Shown piece by piece: positions 1 through 7,113 of a stretch of 64,000 bases of DNA (the first letter of the stretch is position 1; every line of letters starts with the position of its first letter). Source of the DNA: Parahaliea mediterranea (GTDB lineage Bacteria > Pseudomonadota > Gammaproteobacteria > Pseudomonadales > Halieaceae); the NCBI RefSeq assembly GCF_017255185.1, contig NZ_JAFKCZ010000021.1, positions 1 to 64,000 on the forward strand, in the 5' to 3' direction. The notes beneath the pieces were generated by a model. The model was not told the DNA's origin. It did not search any database and saw only the letters and a list, made by a program, of their open reading frames with translations. Position numbers and translations under genes: made by a program.

Positions 1-21
1 AATTACCGTAGTCTTGTTCAT
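1..21 (-). CDS. Start of an unidentified leftward gene (partial)
   Basis: Only the first seven codons (reading MNKTTVI) lie in the window, so the product cannot be identified. The start is supported by a strong GA-rich ribosome binding site (GAGGAGGAG) six to seven bases upstream of the ATG at 21 on the minus strand. An imperfect palindrome at 43-65 sits where an operator could be. The gene runs off the left edge. It could still be a chance ATG behind a purine-rich tract. Confidence 0.45.
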
Positions 22-104
22 GGTCTCCTCCTCATCCCGTGCAGATAGGATGTACATCTCTATCTTGGCGCATCGCGACGCCGTTGGAGAGGGGAGGAGA
101 CCAT
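20..104. repeat. Long-armed inverted repeat with a nested palindrome
   Basis: The 12 bases ATGGTCTCCTCC at 20-31 recur inverted at 93-104 (GGAGGAGACCAT), 61 bases apart. Between them lies an imperfect palindrome at 43-65 built on GATGTACATC flanked by AGATA and TATCT. One arm carries the ribosome binding site and start codon of the leftward gene, so a fold would hide its start. The inner palindrome resembles an operator for a dimeric repressor such as a TetR-type protein, but no cognate regulator is identifiable. Confidence 0.55.
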
Positions 105-110
105 CTCATC

Positions 111-398
111 GACCAAAAAGCGGCGGAATGAATTCCGCCCTACAAGGACAAGCAGCCCCCCTGTAGGGTCGAATTTATTCGACCAAAAAGCGGCGGAATG
201 AATTCCGCCCTACAAGGACAGGCAGCCCCCCTGTAGGGTCGAATTCATTCGACCAAAAAAGCGGCGGAATGAATTCCGCCCTACAAGGACAGGCAGCCCC
301 CCTGTAGGGTCGAATTTATTCGAACAAAAAAACGGCGGAATGAATTCCGCCCTACAAGGACAGGCAGCCCCCCTGTAGGGTCGAATTCATTCGACCAA
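111..398. repeat. Four tandem 70-71-bp BIME-like palindromic units
   Basis: Units begin at 111, 181, 251 and 322 (periods 70, 70 and 71). Each has two palindromic heads: GGCGGAATGAATTCCGCC followed by CTACA, and TGTAGG followed by GTCGAATTTATTCGAC. They are joined by the short segment AAGGACAGGCAGCCCCCC and a poly-A run. Units differ by single substitutions (TTTATT versus TTCATT) and A-run length, as expected for REP/BIME-type intergenic repeats. A related diverged unit occurs inside the element at 53535-53714. There are no unique spacers, so this is not a CRISPR array. Confidence 0.85.
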
Positions 399-745
399 CC
401 CCAGGCCGGACAATTGCACCCTCACCCACCGATTGGCACCCCGCGTTGATCCGGGGTAGGTCAGGTCTTTTTGGCCCGGCGCGCAGGGGTCGGTGCGAAC
501 TCCGCATCCACTTATTGGCAGCAAACCCGCAGCCCACTCGCCCGGACACCCCCCAAACAACCTCACCCAGCCATCAGTATCGCCCGGGTCGACCAACAGA
601 GCCCCGAGGCAACGCCCCCCGCAAGAAGCAACAAGGCAGACGCACCGCATGCCCCGGAGCAGAGGGCCAAAAAGCACCTGGCCTGCGCCGGAGCGACGCA
701 GCGGCCGCCAGGCCGCCTCCGAAATTCCACGCTCCCAAGCCCACT
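399..745. other. Intergenic stretch without a recognisable gene
   Basis: This GC-rich DNA lies between two repeat arrays. Open frames exist on both strands, but they run straight through the 8-mer array, read as low-complexity Pro/Arg/Gly-rich protein and have no credible start signal. I see no RNA gene, terminator or promoter that I can support here. Confidence 0.5.
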
Positions 746-1001
746 AGGCTTCTAGGTTCCAAGGTTCCAAGGTTCCAAAGCTCCAAAGCTCCAAAGCTCC
801 AAGGCTTCAAGGCTTCAAGGCTCCGAGGCTCCGAGGCTCCAAGGCTCCAAGGCTCCGAGGCTCCGAGGCTCCGAGGCTCCGAGGCTCCGAGGCTCCGAGG
901 CTCCAAGGTTCCAAGGTTCCAAGGTTCCAAGGTTCCAAGGTTCCAAGGCTCCGAGGTTCCGAGGCTCCGAGGTTCCAAGGTTCCAAGGTTCCAAACTTCC
1001 A
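746..1001. repeat. Phased array of 32 degenerate 8-bp units
   Basis: Exactly 256 bases can be read as 32 consecutive octamers of consensus ARGYTYCR without a phase break. Variants AGGTTCCA, AAGCTCCA, AGGCTTCA, AGGCTCCG and AGGCTCCA occur in blocks of identical neighbours, which suggests expansion by segmental duplication. Each unit has a GGNNCC-like core, so neighbouring units are partly self-complementary. No start codon or ribosome site indicates that it is translated. Confidence 0.9.
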
Positions 1002-1060
1002 GCCCTGCCCCAGCCCACATAGCTTCAACAACCCAGACAACCCCAGGCCCCGGAAAACCG

Positions 1061-1081
1061 CCCAAGCCCAAGCCCAAGCCC
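1061..1081. repeat. Short CCCAAG hexamer repeat
   Basis: Three and a half tandem copies of CCCAAG lie just downstream of the octamer array. It is a minor simple-sequence repeat in the otherwise featureless 1002-1134 interval. Confidence 0.7.
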
Positions 1082-1134
1082 ATAAGATGCAACCACCGCA
1101 AGCAAGACCGCCGCCCAACCACCGGGCCAGATAC

Positions 1135-1167
1135 AAAAAGGCCGCCCCATCCAACAATGGGGCGGCC
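1135..1167 (-). terminator. Rho-independent terminator of can-sulP
   Basis: On the minus strand, GGCCGCCCC and GGGGCGGCC form a nine-base-pair stem (1140-1167), followed immediately by TTTTT. It lies about 20 bases beyond the sulP stop codon and closes the can-sulP unit. Confidence 0.85.
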
Positions 1168-1187
1168 TGCACGGTCGTGAAAAGAAC

Positions 1188-2837
1188 CTACTGGTAGGCC
1201 GGCGACATCCGCCCCGGCCGCGCCCGGGAGCCGCCATCGCGCCCCGAGAGTGCCGCCTTGGCCGCTTCCAGGGCTTCCAGGCGCGTGGCGAAAGCGTCAT
1301 CCCCCGGCGTGCCGCCGTTCAGGCCGTGCAGCACATCCTTCACCTCCGCGCTCATGCCCGCCAGGTACAGCGCCTTGCCGCTCGCCCTCGCGTCCGTCGC
1401 AATGGTCTCGATCGCCAGCGCCGCCGACAGGTCCAGGAAAGGCACCCGGGTGAAATCCAGGATCAGGATCCGCGTACCCGGCTCACTGTACTCCCGCACA
1501 TGGTGCCCCAGGTCCGCCGCCGCGCCGAAGCTCAGCGGGCCGCCGAAATCAAACAGCGACACCTTGTCCTGGGTGGCCTCCAGCAACGCCTTCTCCTCCG
1601 GCGAATCCAGGTGCTCCGGCAGGTTCTTCAGCGACTGCACCTGGGTGTTGGCCACCTGGCGCACAAAGGCCAGGGCCGCCAGCACCACGCCGGCCGCCAC
1701 CGCCGTGATCAGGTCCACGAACACCGTCAGGCCCAGCACCAGCACCATCAACGCCAGGTCCCAGCGCGGTCCCTTGTGGGCGCGCTTCAGGTAGCTCCAG
1801 TCGATGATATCCAGGCCCACCTTCACCAGAATGCCCGCCAGCACCGCATGGGGAATATTCGCGGCCAGCGGCCCCAAACCCAGCACGATGGCCAGCAGCA
1901 CCAGGGCGTGGGTCATGCCCGAAATGCGGCCGCGGCCGCCGGAACGGACATTGACCACCGTGCGCATGGTGGCGCCGGCGCCGGCGATACCGCCCAGCAG
2001 GCCGGCCAGGCCGTTGCCGATGCCCTGCCCCACCAGTTCGCGGTTGCTGTCGTGGCGGGTGCGGGTGATATTGTCCGCCACCAGCGACGTCAGCAGGCTG
2101 TCGATGGCCCCCAGAATGGCGAGGATCACCGCCGCCTCCGCCACCAGGAACAGGCTGTCGCGATCGAAGGTCGGCAGGTGCAGGCTCGGCAGGCCGCTCG
2201 GGATCGCCCCCAGCACCGGCACGTCGAAGGCGGCCAGCGCCAGCAGCGTGCCGAGGATCAGAGCCGCCAGCGGCGCCGGCAGGTAGCGTCCCCAGCTCGA
2301 GGGCCAGAGGTAGGTCACCGCCAGCGTGCCCAGGCCCAGGGCCAGGGCCGCGAAATTGATATCTGCCAGGGCCGTGGGCAGGTAGGTGATGGCGCCGATC
2401 GGCTCGCCGGGCGGGGCGTGGCCCAGCAGGCGTCCGAGCTGCAGGATGATAATGATCGCGCCGATACCCGACATGAAGCCGGAAATCACCGGGTAAGGCA
2501 CCAGGCGGATGTATTCACCGATACCCAGCAGGCCAAAAACGATCTGCAGCACACCGGCCAGCATCACCGCGGTGAATACCAGCTCCACATCACCGGAAAG
2601 ACTGGCGAACAGCCCCGCCAGCACCACCACCATGGGGCCGGTGGGACCGGAAATTTGCGAGGGCGTGCCGCCGGCCAGGGCGGCGAAGAAGCCGAGAACG
2701 ATGGCGCCGTAGAGGCCGGCCATGGCGCCCAGGCCCGAGGCCACGCCGAGGGCGATGGCCAGCGGCAGGGCCACTACGCCGGCGGTGATACCGCCGGCGA
2801 TATCCCCGCGCAGGTTGCTGGTATCAAGCTTGAGCAC
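1188..2837 (-). CDS. SulP-family inorganic anion transporter with STAS domain
   Basis: This 549-residue inner-membrane protein belongs to the SulP/SLC26 family, which moves sulfate, bicarbonate or related anions, usually with sodium or protons. Hydrophobic segments fill residues 12-400, with the family signature SGPTGP at 63-68. A cytoplasmic STAS domain follows from about residue 425 (VSLFDFGGP, then DFTRVPFLDLS near 465). The GTG start overlaps the end of the carbonic anhydrase gene by 14 bases, so the two are translationally coupled. That pairing favours bicarbonate as substrate, but this is inferred from context; sulfate cannot be excluded. A strong terminator follows. Confidence 0.9.
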   Translation of the reverse strand: MLKLDTSNLRGDIAGGITAGVVALPLAIALGVASGLGAMAGLYGAIVLGFFAALAGGTPSQISGPTGPMVVVLAGLFASLSGDVELVFTAVMLAGVLQIVFGLLGIGEYIRLVPYPVISGFMSGIGAIIIILQLGRLLGHAPPGEPIGAITYLPTALADINFAALALGLGTLAVTYLWPSSWGRYLPAPLAALILGTLLALAAFDVPVLGAIPSGLPSLHLPTFDRDSLFLVAEAAVILAILGAIDSLLTSLVADNITRTRHDSNRELVGQGIGNGLAGLLGGIAGAGATMRTVVNVRSGGRGRISGMTHALVLLAIVLGLGPLAANIPHAVLAGILVKVGLDIIDWSYLKRAHKGPRWDLALMVLVLGLTVFVDLITAVAAGVVLAALAFVRQVANTQVQSLKNLPEHLDSPEEKALLEATQDKVSLFDFGGPLSFGAAADLGHHVREYSEPGTRILILDFTRVPFLDLSAALAIETIATDARASGKALYLAGMSAEVKDVLHGLNGGTPGDDAFATRLEALEAAKAALSGRDGGSRARPGRMSPAYQ

Positions 2838-3486
2838 GGCTGCCCCCTTGGCTGCGACCCGAGGGGAGGTCCACTTCGGACAGGGGCACCATGGCGCGGC
2901 TCTCGGCGTCGTAACGCAGCACCTCGCCGGTGCCGATGTTGTACAGCCAGCCGTGAAGCGTCACCTTGCCGGCGGCCAGCTTGGCGGCCACTGTGGGGTG
3001 GGTGCGCAGATGCTGCATCTGCAGGGCGATATTTTCCATGGTCACGCAGTCCAGGTGCTCCGCCCCCAGCTCCCCGCGCTGCTCCCGCACCACCTCCACC
3101 GCGGCGCGGCAGTGGCCCAGCCATTCGCGCACGTGTGGCAGGGATTCCAGGGACTGCGGATTGAGCGCGCCCTTCATGGCGCCGCAATCGGTATGCCCGC
3201 AGACGATGATGTGCTCGACACCCAACACCGCCACGGCGTACTCGATGGAAGCGGTCATGCCGCCGGTCTGGTTGCTGTGGGGCGGCACCACGTTGCCGGC
3301 GTTGCGGCAGATGAACAATTCACCGGGTTCGGTCTGGGTGATGAGGTTGGGGTCGATGCGCGAATCCGCGCAGGTGATAAACAACACTTCCGGCTGCTGA
3401 CCGGTGGCGAGCTCGCGAAAGCTGTCGGCCTTGTCGGGGAAAACTTCCCGCTGGAATTTGGCGACGCCTGATACAACGTGATCCAT
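2824..3486 (-). CDS. can: Beta-class carbonic anhydrase
   Basis: This 220-residue zinc enzyme interconverts CO2 and bicarbonate in the cytoplasm. The beta-class zinc ligands are Cys39, His98 and Cys101 (HTDCG), with the Asp41-Arg43 dyad in CADSR. The length is normal for Can-type enzymes. The gene is first in a two-gene unit with the SulP transporter, which overlaps its 3' end by 14 bases, so the enzyme probably handles bicarbonate on the inner side of that transporter. It diverges from an OxyR-like LysR gene, the usual layout for a regulator and its target. Control by that regulator is inferred from position and from the motif at 3580-3594. Confidence 0.93.
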   Translation of the reverse strand: MDHVVSGVAKFQREVFPDKADSFRELATGQQPEVLFITCADSRIDPNLITQTEPGELFICRNAGNVVPPHSNQTGGMTASIEYAVAVLGVEHIIVCGHTDCGAMKGALNPQSLESLPHVREWLGHCRAAVEVVREQRGELGAEHLDCVTMENIALQMQHLRTHPTVAAKLAAGKVTLHGWLYNIGTGEVLRYDAESRAMVPLSEVDLPSGRSQGGSRAQA

Positions 3487-3579
3487 CGTAGCTCCTTGTC
3501 GTGAACAGTGAAATATGGACTGGCTTGCTTGGAAAATACGTTACCCTGATAATTTCATAGTTGTATCTGCTATTTCTTG

Positions 3580-3594
3580 ATAAGTTTTAACTAT
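3580..3594. promoter_or_regulatory. OxyR-type operator half in the can / LysR divergent region
   Basis: ATAAGTTTTAACTAT matches the OxyR consensus ATAGnTnnnAnCTAT at every fixed position but one. Upstream, ATAG (3557-3560) and CTAT (3570-3573) may form a degenerate second dyad with imperfect spacing (9 and 6 bases instead of 7 and 7). It lies 25 bases before the LysR ATG and about 95 bases from the can start. It may be an autoregulatory site; binding is inferred. Confidence 0.5.
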
Positions 3595-3618
3595 CACAGC
3601 CCCGACGAGACAGTTCCC

Positions 3619-4584
3619 ATGCGCGATCCCAACCCCCCGACAATCCGCCAGCTACAGTACTTCGACGCCGTCGCCAGACACCTGAATTACCGCAGCGCGG
3701 CGGAGGAACTCGCGATCAGTCAACCCGCCCTGACCGCGCAGATTTCCGCGCTAGAGAACGGTCTCAAGGTGGCCCTGCTTGAGCGCTCCCGCAGCGGCAC
3801 CCACCTCACCCCGGAAGGCCGGGAATTACTGCCCCACGCGCGGGAAGTCATCGCCGCCATGCGCACCCTGCGCGAACACGCAGCGGTCGCCAGCGAGGGC
3901 CACCAGGCCACCTACCGACTGGGAGTGCCGCCCACCCTGGGCCCCTATCTGCTGCCCCATGTCATGCCCGAGTTGCACCAGCGCCACAGCGGCCTGAAAC
4001 TTTACGTCCGCGAGCAACCGCACCAGATCCTGCTGCAGGAACTGCGCAGCGGCGCCCTGGACCTGGCCATCCTGCCCCTGCCCCTGGACGCGCGGGGCCT
4101 GGTCGTCCAGGCCATGTTCACCGAACCCCTGCGCTACGTGATTCCCGCCGACCACCCGCTGGCCGGGCGATCCGTGGTACGCCCCCGGCAACTGCGCGGC
4201 GAGAAAGTGCTGACCCTCGAGGCCCAGCACCACATCCACAGCCTGGTCAAGGAGGCCTGCGCCAACCTCGGCGCGGTCATCCAGCGCGACTACGAGGGCA
4301 CCAGCCTGGACACCCTGCGGCAAATGGTGGTGATGGGCCTGGGCACGGCCTTCCTGCCGGCGCTGTACATCCACTCCGAGATGCACCGGCCGGAAGCCCT
4401 GCACGTGTGCGATCTGCAAGGCATGACACTGACGCGTGAACACGGCCTGGCCTGGCGCGCGGGAGCGCCCAGCCGCCACTTCTACCGCCGCCTGTCGTCG
4501 GACATCATCGACATCGTCGGCCTGCGGCTGGGCAAGGCGATCAGCCTGGCCGGCAAGTACAAATCCCGCGGCGCGCGCCGCTAA
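3619..4584 (+). CDS. OxyR-like LysR-family regulator lacking the peroxidatic Cys
   Basis: This 321-residue transcription factor has an N-terminal LysR helix-turn-helix (IRQLQYFDAV, residues 9-18; ISQPALTAQISALE) and a substrate/redox domain close to OxyR (GPYLLPHVMPELHQ; TSLDTLRQMV). By hand alignment with E. coli OxyR, Cys199 is replaced by His205, while Cys208 is kept as Cys214. The classic disulfide switch therefore cannot form in the same way. The ATG at 3619 was chosen because it starts just before the conserved domain; an in-frame TTG at 3577 would start upstream of the operator-like motif. It diverges from can-sulP. It could respond to another ligand, such as inorganic carbon, or use Cys214 alone. 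Confidence 0.88.
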   Translation: MRDPNPPTIRQLQYFDAVARHLNYRSAAEELAISQPALTAQISALENGLKVALLERSRSGTHLTPEGRELLPHAREVIAAMRTLREHAAVASEGHQATYRLGVPPTLGPYLLPHVMPELHQRHSGLKLYVREQPHQILLQELRSGALDLAILPLPLDARGLVVQAMFTEPLRYVIPADHPLAGRSVVRPRQLRGEKVLTLEAQHHIHSLVKEACANLGAVIQRDYEGTSLDTLRQMVVMGLGTAFLPALYIHSEMHRPEALHVCDLQGMTLTREHGLAWRAGAPSRHFYRRLSSDIIDIVGLRLGKAISLAGKYKSRGARR

Positions 4585-4661
4585 ATTTTTGCGTTTTCGA
4601 ACGGCCATGCCGGGGGATTCGCGGTAAACTACGCGTTTATCTACCGACAGGAGCACCAGGC

Positions 4662-5783
4662 ATGACAGAGATTGTCATCAGCGGCACGGGGCTGTACACG
4701 CCGCCGCAATCGATCAGCAATGCCGAGCTGGTCGCCGCGTTCAACCAGTACGTCGACGACTTCAACCGCGACCATGCCGCCGCCATCGAGGCGGGTGAGG
4801 TGACGGCGCTGCAGCACTCCTCGGAGGAATTCATCGTCAAGGCCTCCGGCATCCGCTCGCGCTACGTAGTGGACAAATCCGGTATTCTCGACCCGCGGCG
4901 CATGGTGCCGCGCATCCCGGAACGCGGTAACGACGAGCCCTCGGTACAGTGCGAAATGGCCGTGGCCGCCGCCCGCGAGGCGATGGCGCAGGCGGGCAAA
5001 AGCGCGGCCGACATCGACGCCGTTATCGTCGCCGCCTCCAACATGCAGCGCCCCTACCCCGCCATGGCGGTCGAAATCCAGGCCGCGCTCGGCATCGAGG
5101 GCTTCGGCTTCGACATGAACGTGGCCTGCTCGTCCGCCACCTTCGGCATCCAGCAGGCGCGGGACGCGGTGGCCAACGGCAGTGCCCGATGCGTGCTGAT
5201 GGTCAATCCGGAAATTTGCAGCGGCCACCTCAATTTCCGCGACCGCGACTCCCATTTCATCTTCGGCGACGTGTGCACGGCGGTCATCGTGGAGCGCGGC
5301 AACAGCGCCACCAGCGGCGACACCTATCGTATCCTGGATAGCAAGCTGCAAACCATCTATTCCAACAACATCCGCAACAATTTCGGCTTTCTCAACCGCG
5401 GTGACGAGAGCGGCATCGGCCAGCCCGACAAGCTGTTCGTACAAGAGGGGCGCAAGGTCTTCAAGGAAGTGTGCCCGACGGTGGCGCGGCAGATGTCGGC
5501 ACAACTGGAATCCCTCGACATCGCGCCCACGCAGCTGCGCCGCATGTGGCTGCACCAGGCCAACCTGAGCATGAACCAGCTGATCGCCAGGAAAGTCCTG
5601 GGCCGCGAGGCCACCGCCGAAGAGGCGCCCACTATCCTCGACGAATACGCCAACACCAGCTCCGCCGGCTCGGTGATCGCCTTTCACAAGCACCGCGCCG
5701 ACCTGGCCCCGGGCGATATCGGTGTGCTGTGCTCCTTCGGCGCCGGCTACAGCATCGGCAGCGTGGTGCTGGAGAAGCGCTAG
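4662..5783 (+). CDS. Beta-ketoacyl-ACP synthase III (FabH-like)
   Basis: This 373-residue thiolase-fold enzyme of the KAS III type makes a carbon-carbon bond between an acyl-CoA and malonyl-ACP. The catalytic triad is visible as Cys156 (NVACSSATFG), His298 (LHQANLS) and Asn331 (YANTSSAGS). It is some 55 residues longer than E. coli FabH, with an extended N-terminal half, so it is probably a paralogue for a special primer rather than the housekeeping FabH. AGGAG lies eight bases before the ATG. There are no other fatty-acid genes nearby. Its 3' end overlaps hisC tail to tail by four bases. Confidence 0.82.
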   Translation: MTEIVISGTGLYTPPQSISNAELVAAFNQYVDDFNRDHAAAIEAGEVTALQHSSEEFIVKASGIRSRYVVDKSGILDPRRMVPRIPERGNDEPSVQCEMAVAAAREAMAQAGKSAADIDAVIVAASNMQRPYPAMAVEIQAALGIEGFGFDMNVACSSATFGIQQARDAVANGSARCVLMVNPEICSGHLNFRDRDSHFIFGDVCTAVIVERGNSATSGDTYRILDSKLQTIYSNNIRNNFGFLNRGDESGIGQPDKLFVQEGRKVFKEVCPTVARQMSAQLESLDIAPTQLRRMWLHQANLSMNQLIARKVLGREATAEEAPTILDEYANTSSAGSVIAFHKHRADLAPGDIGVLCSFGAGYSIGSVVLEKR

Positions 5784-6835
5784 AGCATGGCCTCCAGGGC
5801 TGCCAGCAACGCCTGGCAGTCCTCCCGCGTACCGATGCTGATCCGCAGGTGCTGGTCGATGCGCGGCTTGTTGAAATAGCGCACGATGATGCCCTGCTCC
5901 CGCAGCGCCGAAAACAAGGCTCCCGCCTCCCTCTCGGGGTGACTCGCGAACAGGAAGTTGGCCGCCGAGGGCAGAACCTCGAAACCCAGCTGTTCCAGCC
6001 CCTCGCGCAGGAATTCCCGGCTGTCGATCACCTGCGCGCAACAGTCGCGAAACCAGGCTTCGTCTTCCAGCGACGCCAGGGCGGCGCGCTGGGCCAGCAC
6101 GTCCAGGGGGTAGGAATTGAAGGAGTTCTTGATCCGTCCCAAACCCTCGATCAGGGGCTCCTGACCAAGGGCATAGCCCACCCGCAGCCCGGCCAGGGCC
6201 CGCGACTTGGACAAGGTGTGCACCACCAGCAGGTTATCGAATTCCGGCACCAACGCCGCCGCGGATTCTCCACCGAAGTCCACATAGGCCTCGTCGATGA
6301 CCACCACGCTGTCGCGGTTGCCCTCCAGCAGGCGGCGCACCTCGGCCAGGGCCAGTGGCACCCCGGTGGGCGCGTTGGGGTTGGGCAAAATAATGCCGCC
6401 GTTGTCGCGGCGGTAATCCGCAACGTCTACGCTGAAGTCAGCGCGCAGCGGCACGGTCTTGAATTCGACGCCGTAGAGTTGCGCCCAGACCGGGTAAAAA
6501 CTGTAGGTGATGTCCGGAAACAGAATGGGCGCGGCGTGCTTTAACAGGCCCTGGAAAGCATGCGCCAGGACTTCGTCCGAGCCGTTGCCCACAAACACCT
6601 GCTCCGCCCGCAGATCAAAACGGTCCGCTATCGCCTCGCGCAGGGCGACGGATTCCGGGTCCGGATAGCGGCGCAACATGTCGCCGGTCGTCGTGGCGAT
6701 GGCCCGCATTACCGCGGGCGAGGGATCGAAGGGCGACTCGTTGGTGTTGAGCTTCACCAGCCGCTGGTGGCGCGGCTGCTCACCGGGCACATAGGGTGTC
6801 AGTTGCTGCGTGATTGCGCTCCAGAAACGGCTCAT
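5780..6835 (-). CDS. hisC: Histidinol-phosphate aminotransferase
   Basis: This 351-residue fold-type I PLP enzyme carries out the transamination of imidazole-acetol phosphate to histidinol phosphate in histidine synthesis. The PLP-binding Lys210 is in LSKSRALAGLRVGYAL. The N-terminal KLNTNESPFDPSP and the NPNAPTG motif are typical of HisC, and the length is normal. It stands alone rather than in a his operon and converges on the KAS III gene with overlapping stop codons. A related aromatic aminotransferase role is possible but less likely. Confidence 0.9.
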   Translation of the reverse strand: MSRFWSAITQQLTPYVPGEQPRHQRLVKLNTNESPFDPSPAVMRAIATTTGDMLRRYPDPESVALREAIADRFDLRAEQVFVGNGSDEVLAHAFQGLLKHAAPILFPDITYSFYPVWAQLYGVEFKTVPLRADFSVDVADYRRDNGGIILPNPNAPTGVPLALAEVRRLLEGNRDSVVVIDEAYVDFGGESAAALVPEFDNLLVVHTLSKSRALAGLRVGYALGQEPLIEGLGRIKNSFNSYPLDVLAQRAALASLEDEAWFRDCCAQVIDSREFLREGLEQLGFEVLPSAANFLFASHPEREAGALFSALREQGIIVRYFNKPRIDQHLRISIGTREDCQALLAALEAML

Positions 6836-6897
6836 ATGTACTCCCCCGGCCCCAACAGAGTGGTGAAAAAGTTACGCACAGCTTGAATAACAAACAC

Positions 6898-6926
6898 AAA
6901 AAAGCCCGGCATTGCCGGGCTTTTTT
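6898..6926 (-). terminator. Terminator of tRNA-Glu
   Basis: GCCCGGC-ATT-GCCGGGC (6904-6920) is flanked by A6 and T6, so the hairpin can work on either strand. It lies 36 bases past the 3' end of the minus-strand tRNA-Glu and upstream of hisC, so it most likely ends the tRNA transcript. Confidence 0.85.
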
Positions 6927-6961
6927 GTGTACCGCTCCCGGTGCGGGCGCGCGGTGCGAAG

Positions 6962-7037
6962 TGGCGTCCCCTAGGGGGTTCGAACCCCTGTTCCCGCCGT
7001 GAAAGGGCGGTGTCCTAGACCACTAGACGAAGGGGAC
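6962..7037 (-). tRNA. tRNA-Glu (anticodon TTC)
   Basis: The 76-base gene has a seven-base acceptor stem beginning GTCCCC, a D arm, an anticodon stem CCGCC/GGCGG around loop CTTTCAC (anticodon TTC from + strand 7001-7003), and a T arm with GGTTCGAACC. An encoded CCA end lies at 6962-6964. No integrase or attachment-site duplication is seen beside it. Confidence 0.97.
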
Positions 7038-7113
7038 GCAGTTCCCGATCACGCTGGATCGGAAGCGCGCTATTGTACTCAGCGCGCCGCGCATTGCAAG
7101 CGCGCAACGTACA

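Noticed and set aside
111-398. CRISPR array
   Set aside because: Units are directly adjacent with no unique spacers, and no cas genes are present.
352-1180. Open frames on both strands through the octamer array, including one of 244 and one of 182 residues
   Set aside because: They are low-complexity translations of the eight-base repeat with no ribosome site or domain. Because eight is not a multiple of three, the frames read a 24-base period of chance peptides.
2824-2837. Frameshift joining can and sulP
   Set aside because: Both genes have complete ends and family-normal lengths; the 14-base overlap is a normal translational coupling.
1326-3164. Long plus-strand frame opposite sulP and can
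   Set aside because: A Gln/His/Arg-rich antisense frame of a GC-rich gene; the minus strand has clear family motifs. The same applies to the antisense frames opposite pstA, pstC, smc, ybbP and both TonB receptors.
6962-7037. tRNA-Glu as an integration site
   Set aside because: No integrase and no duplicated tRNA end is seen in the flanking DNA.
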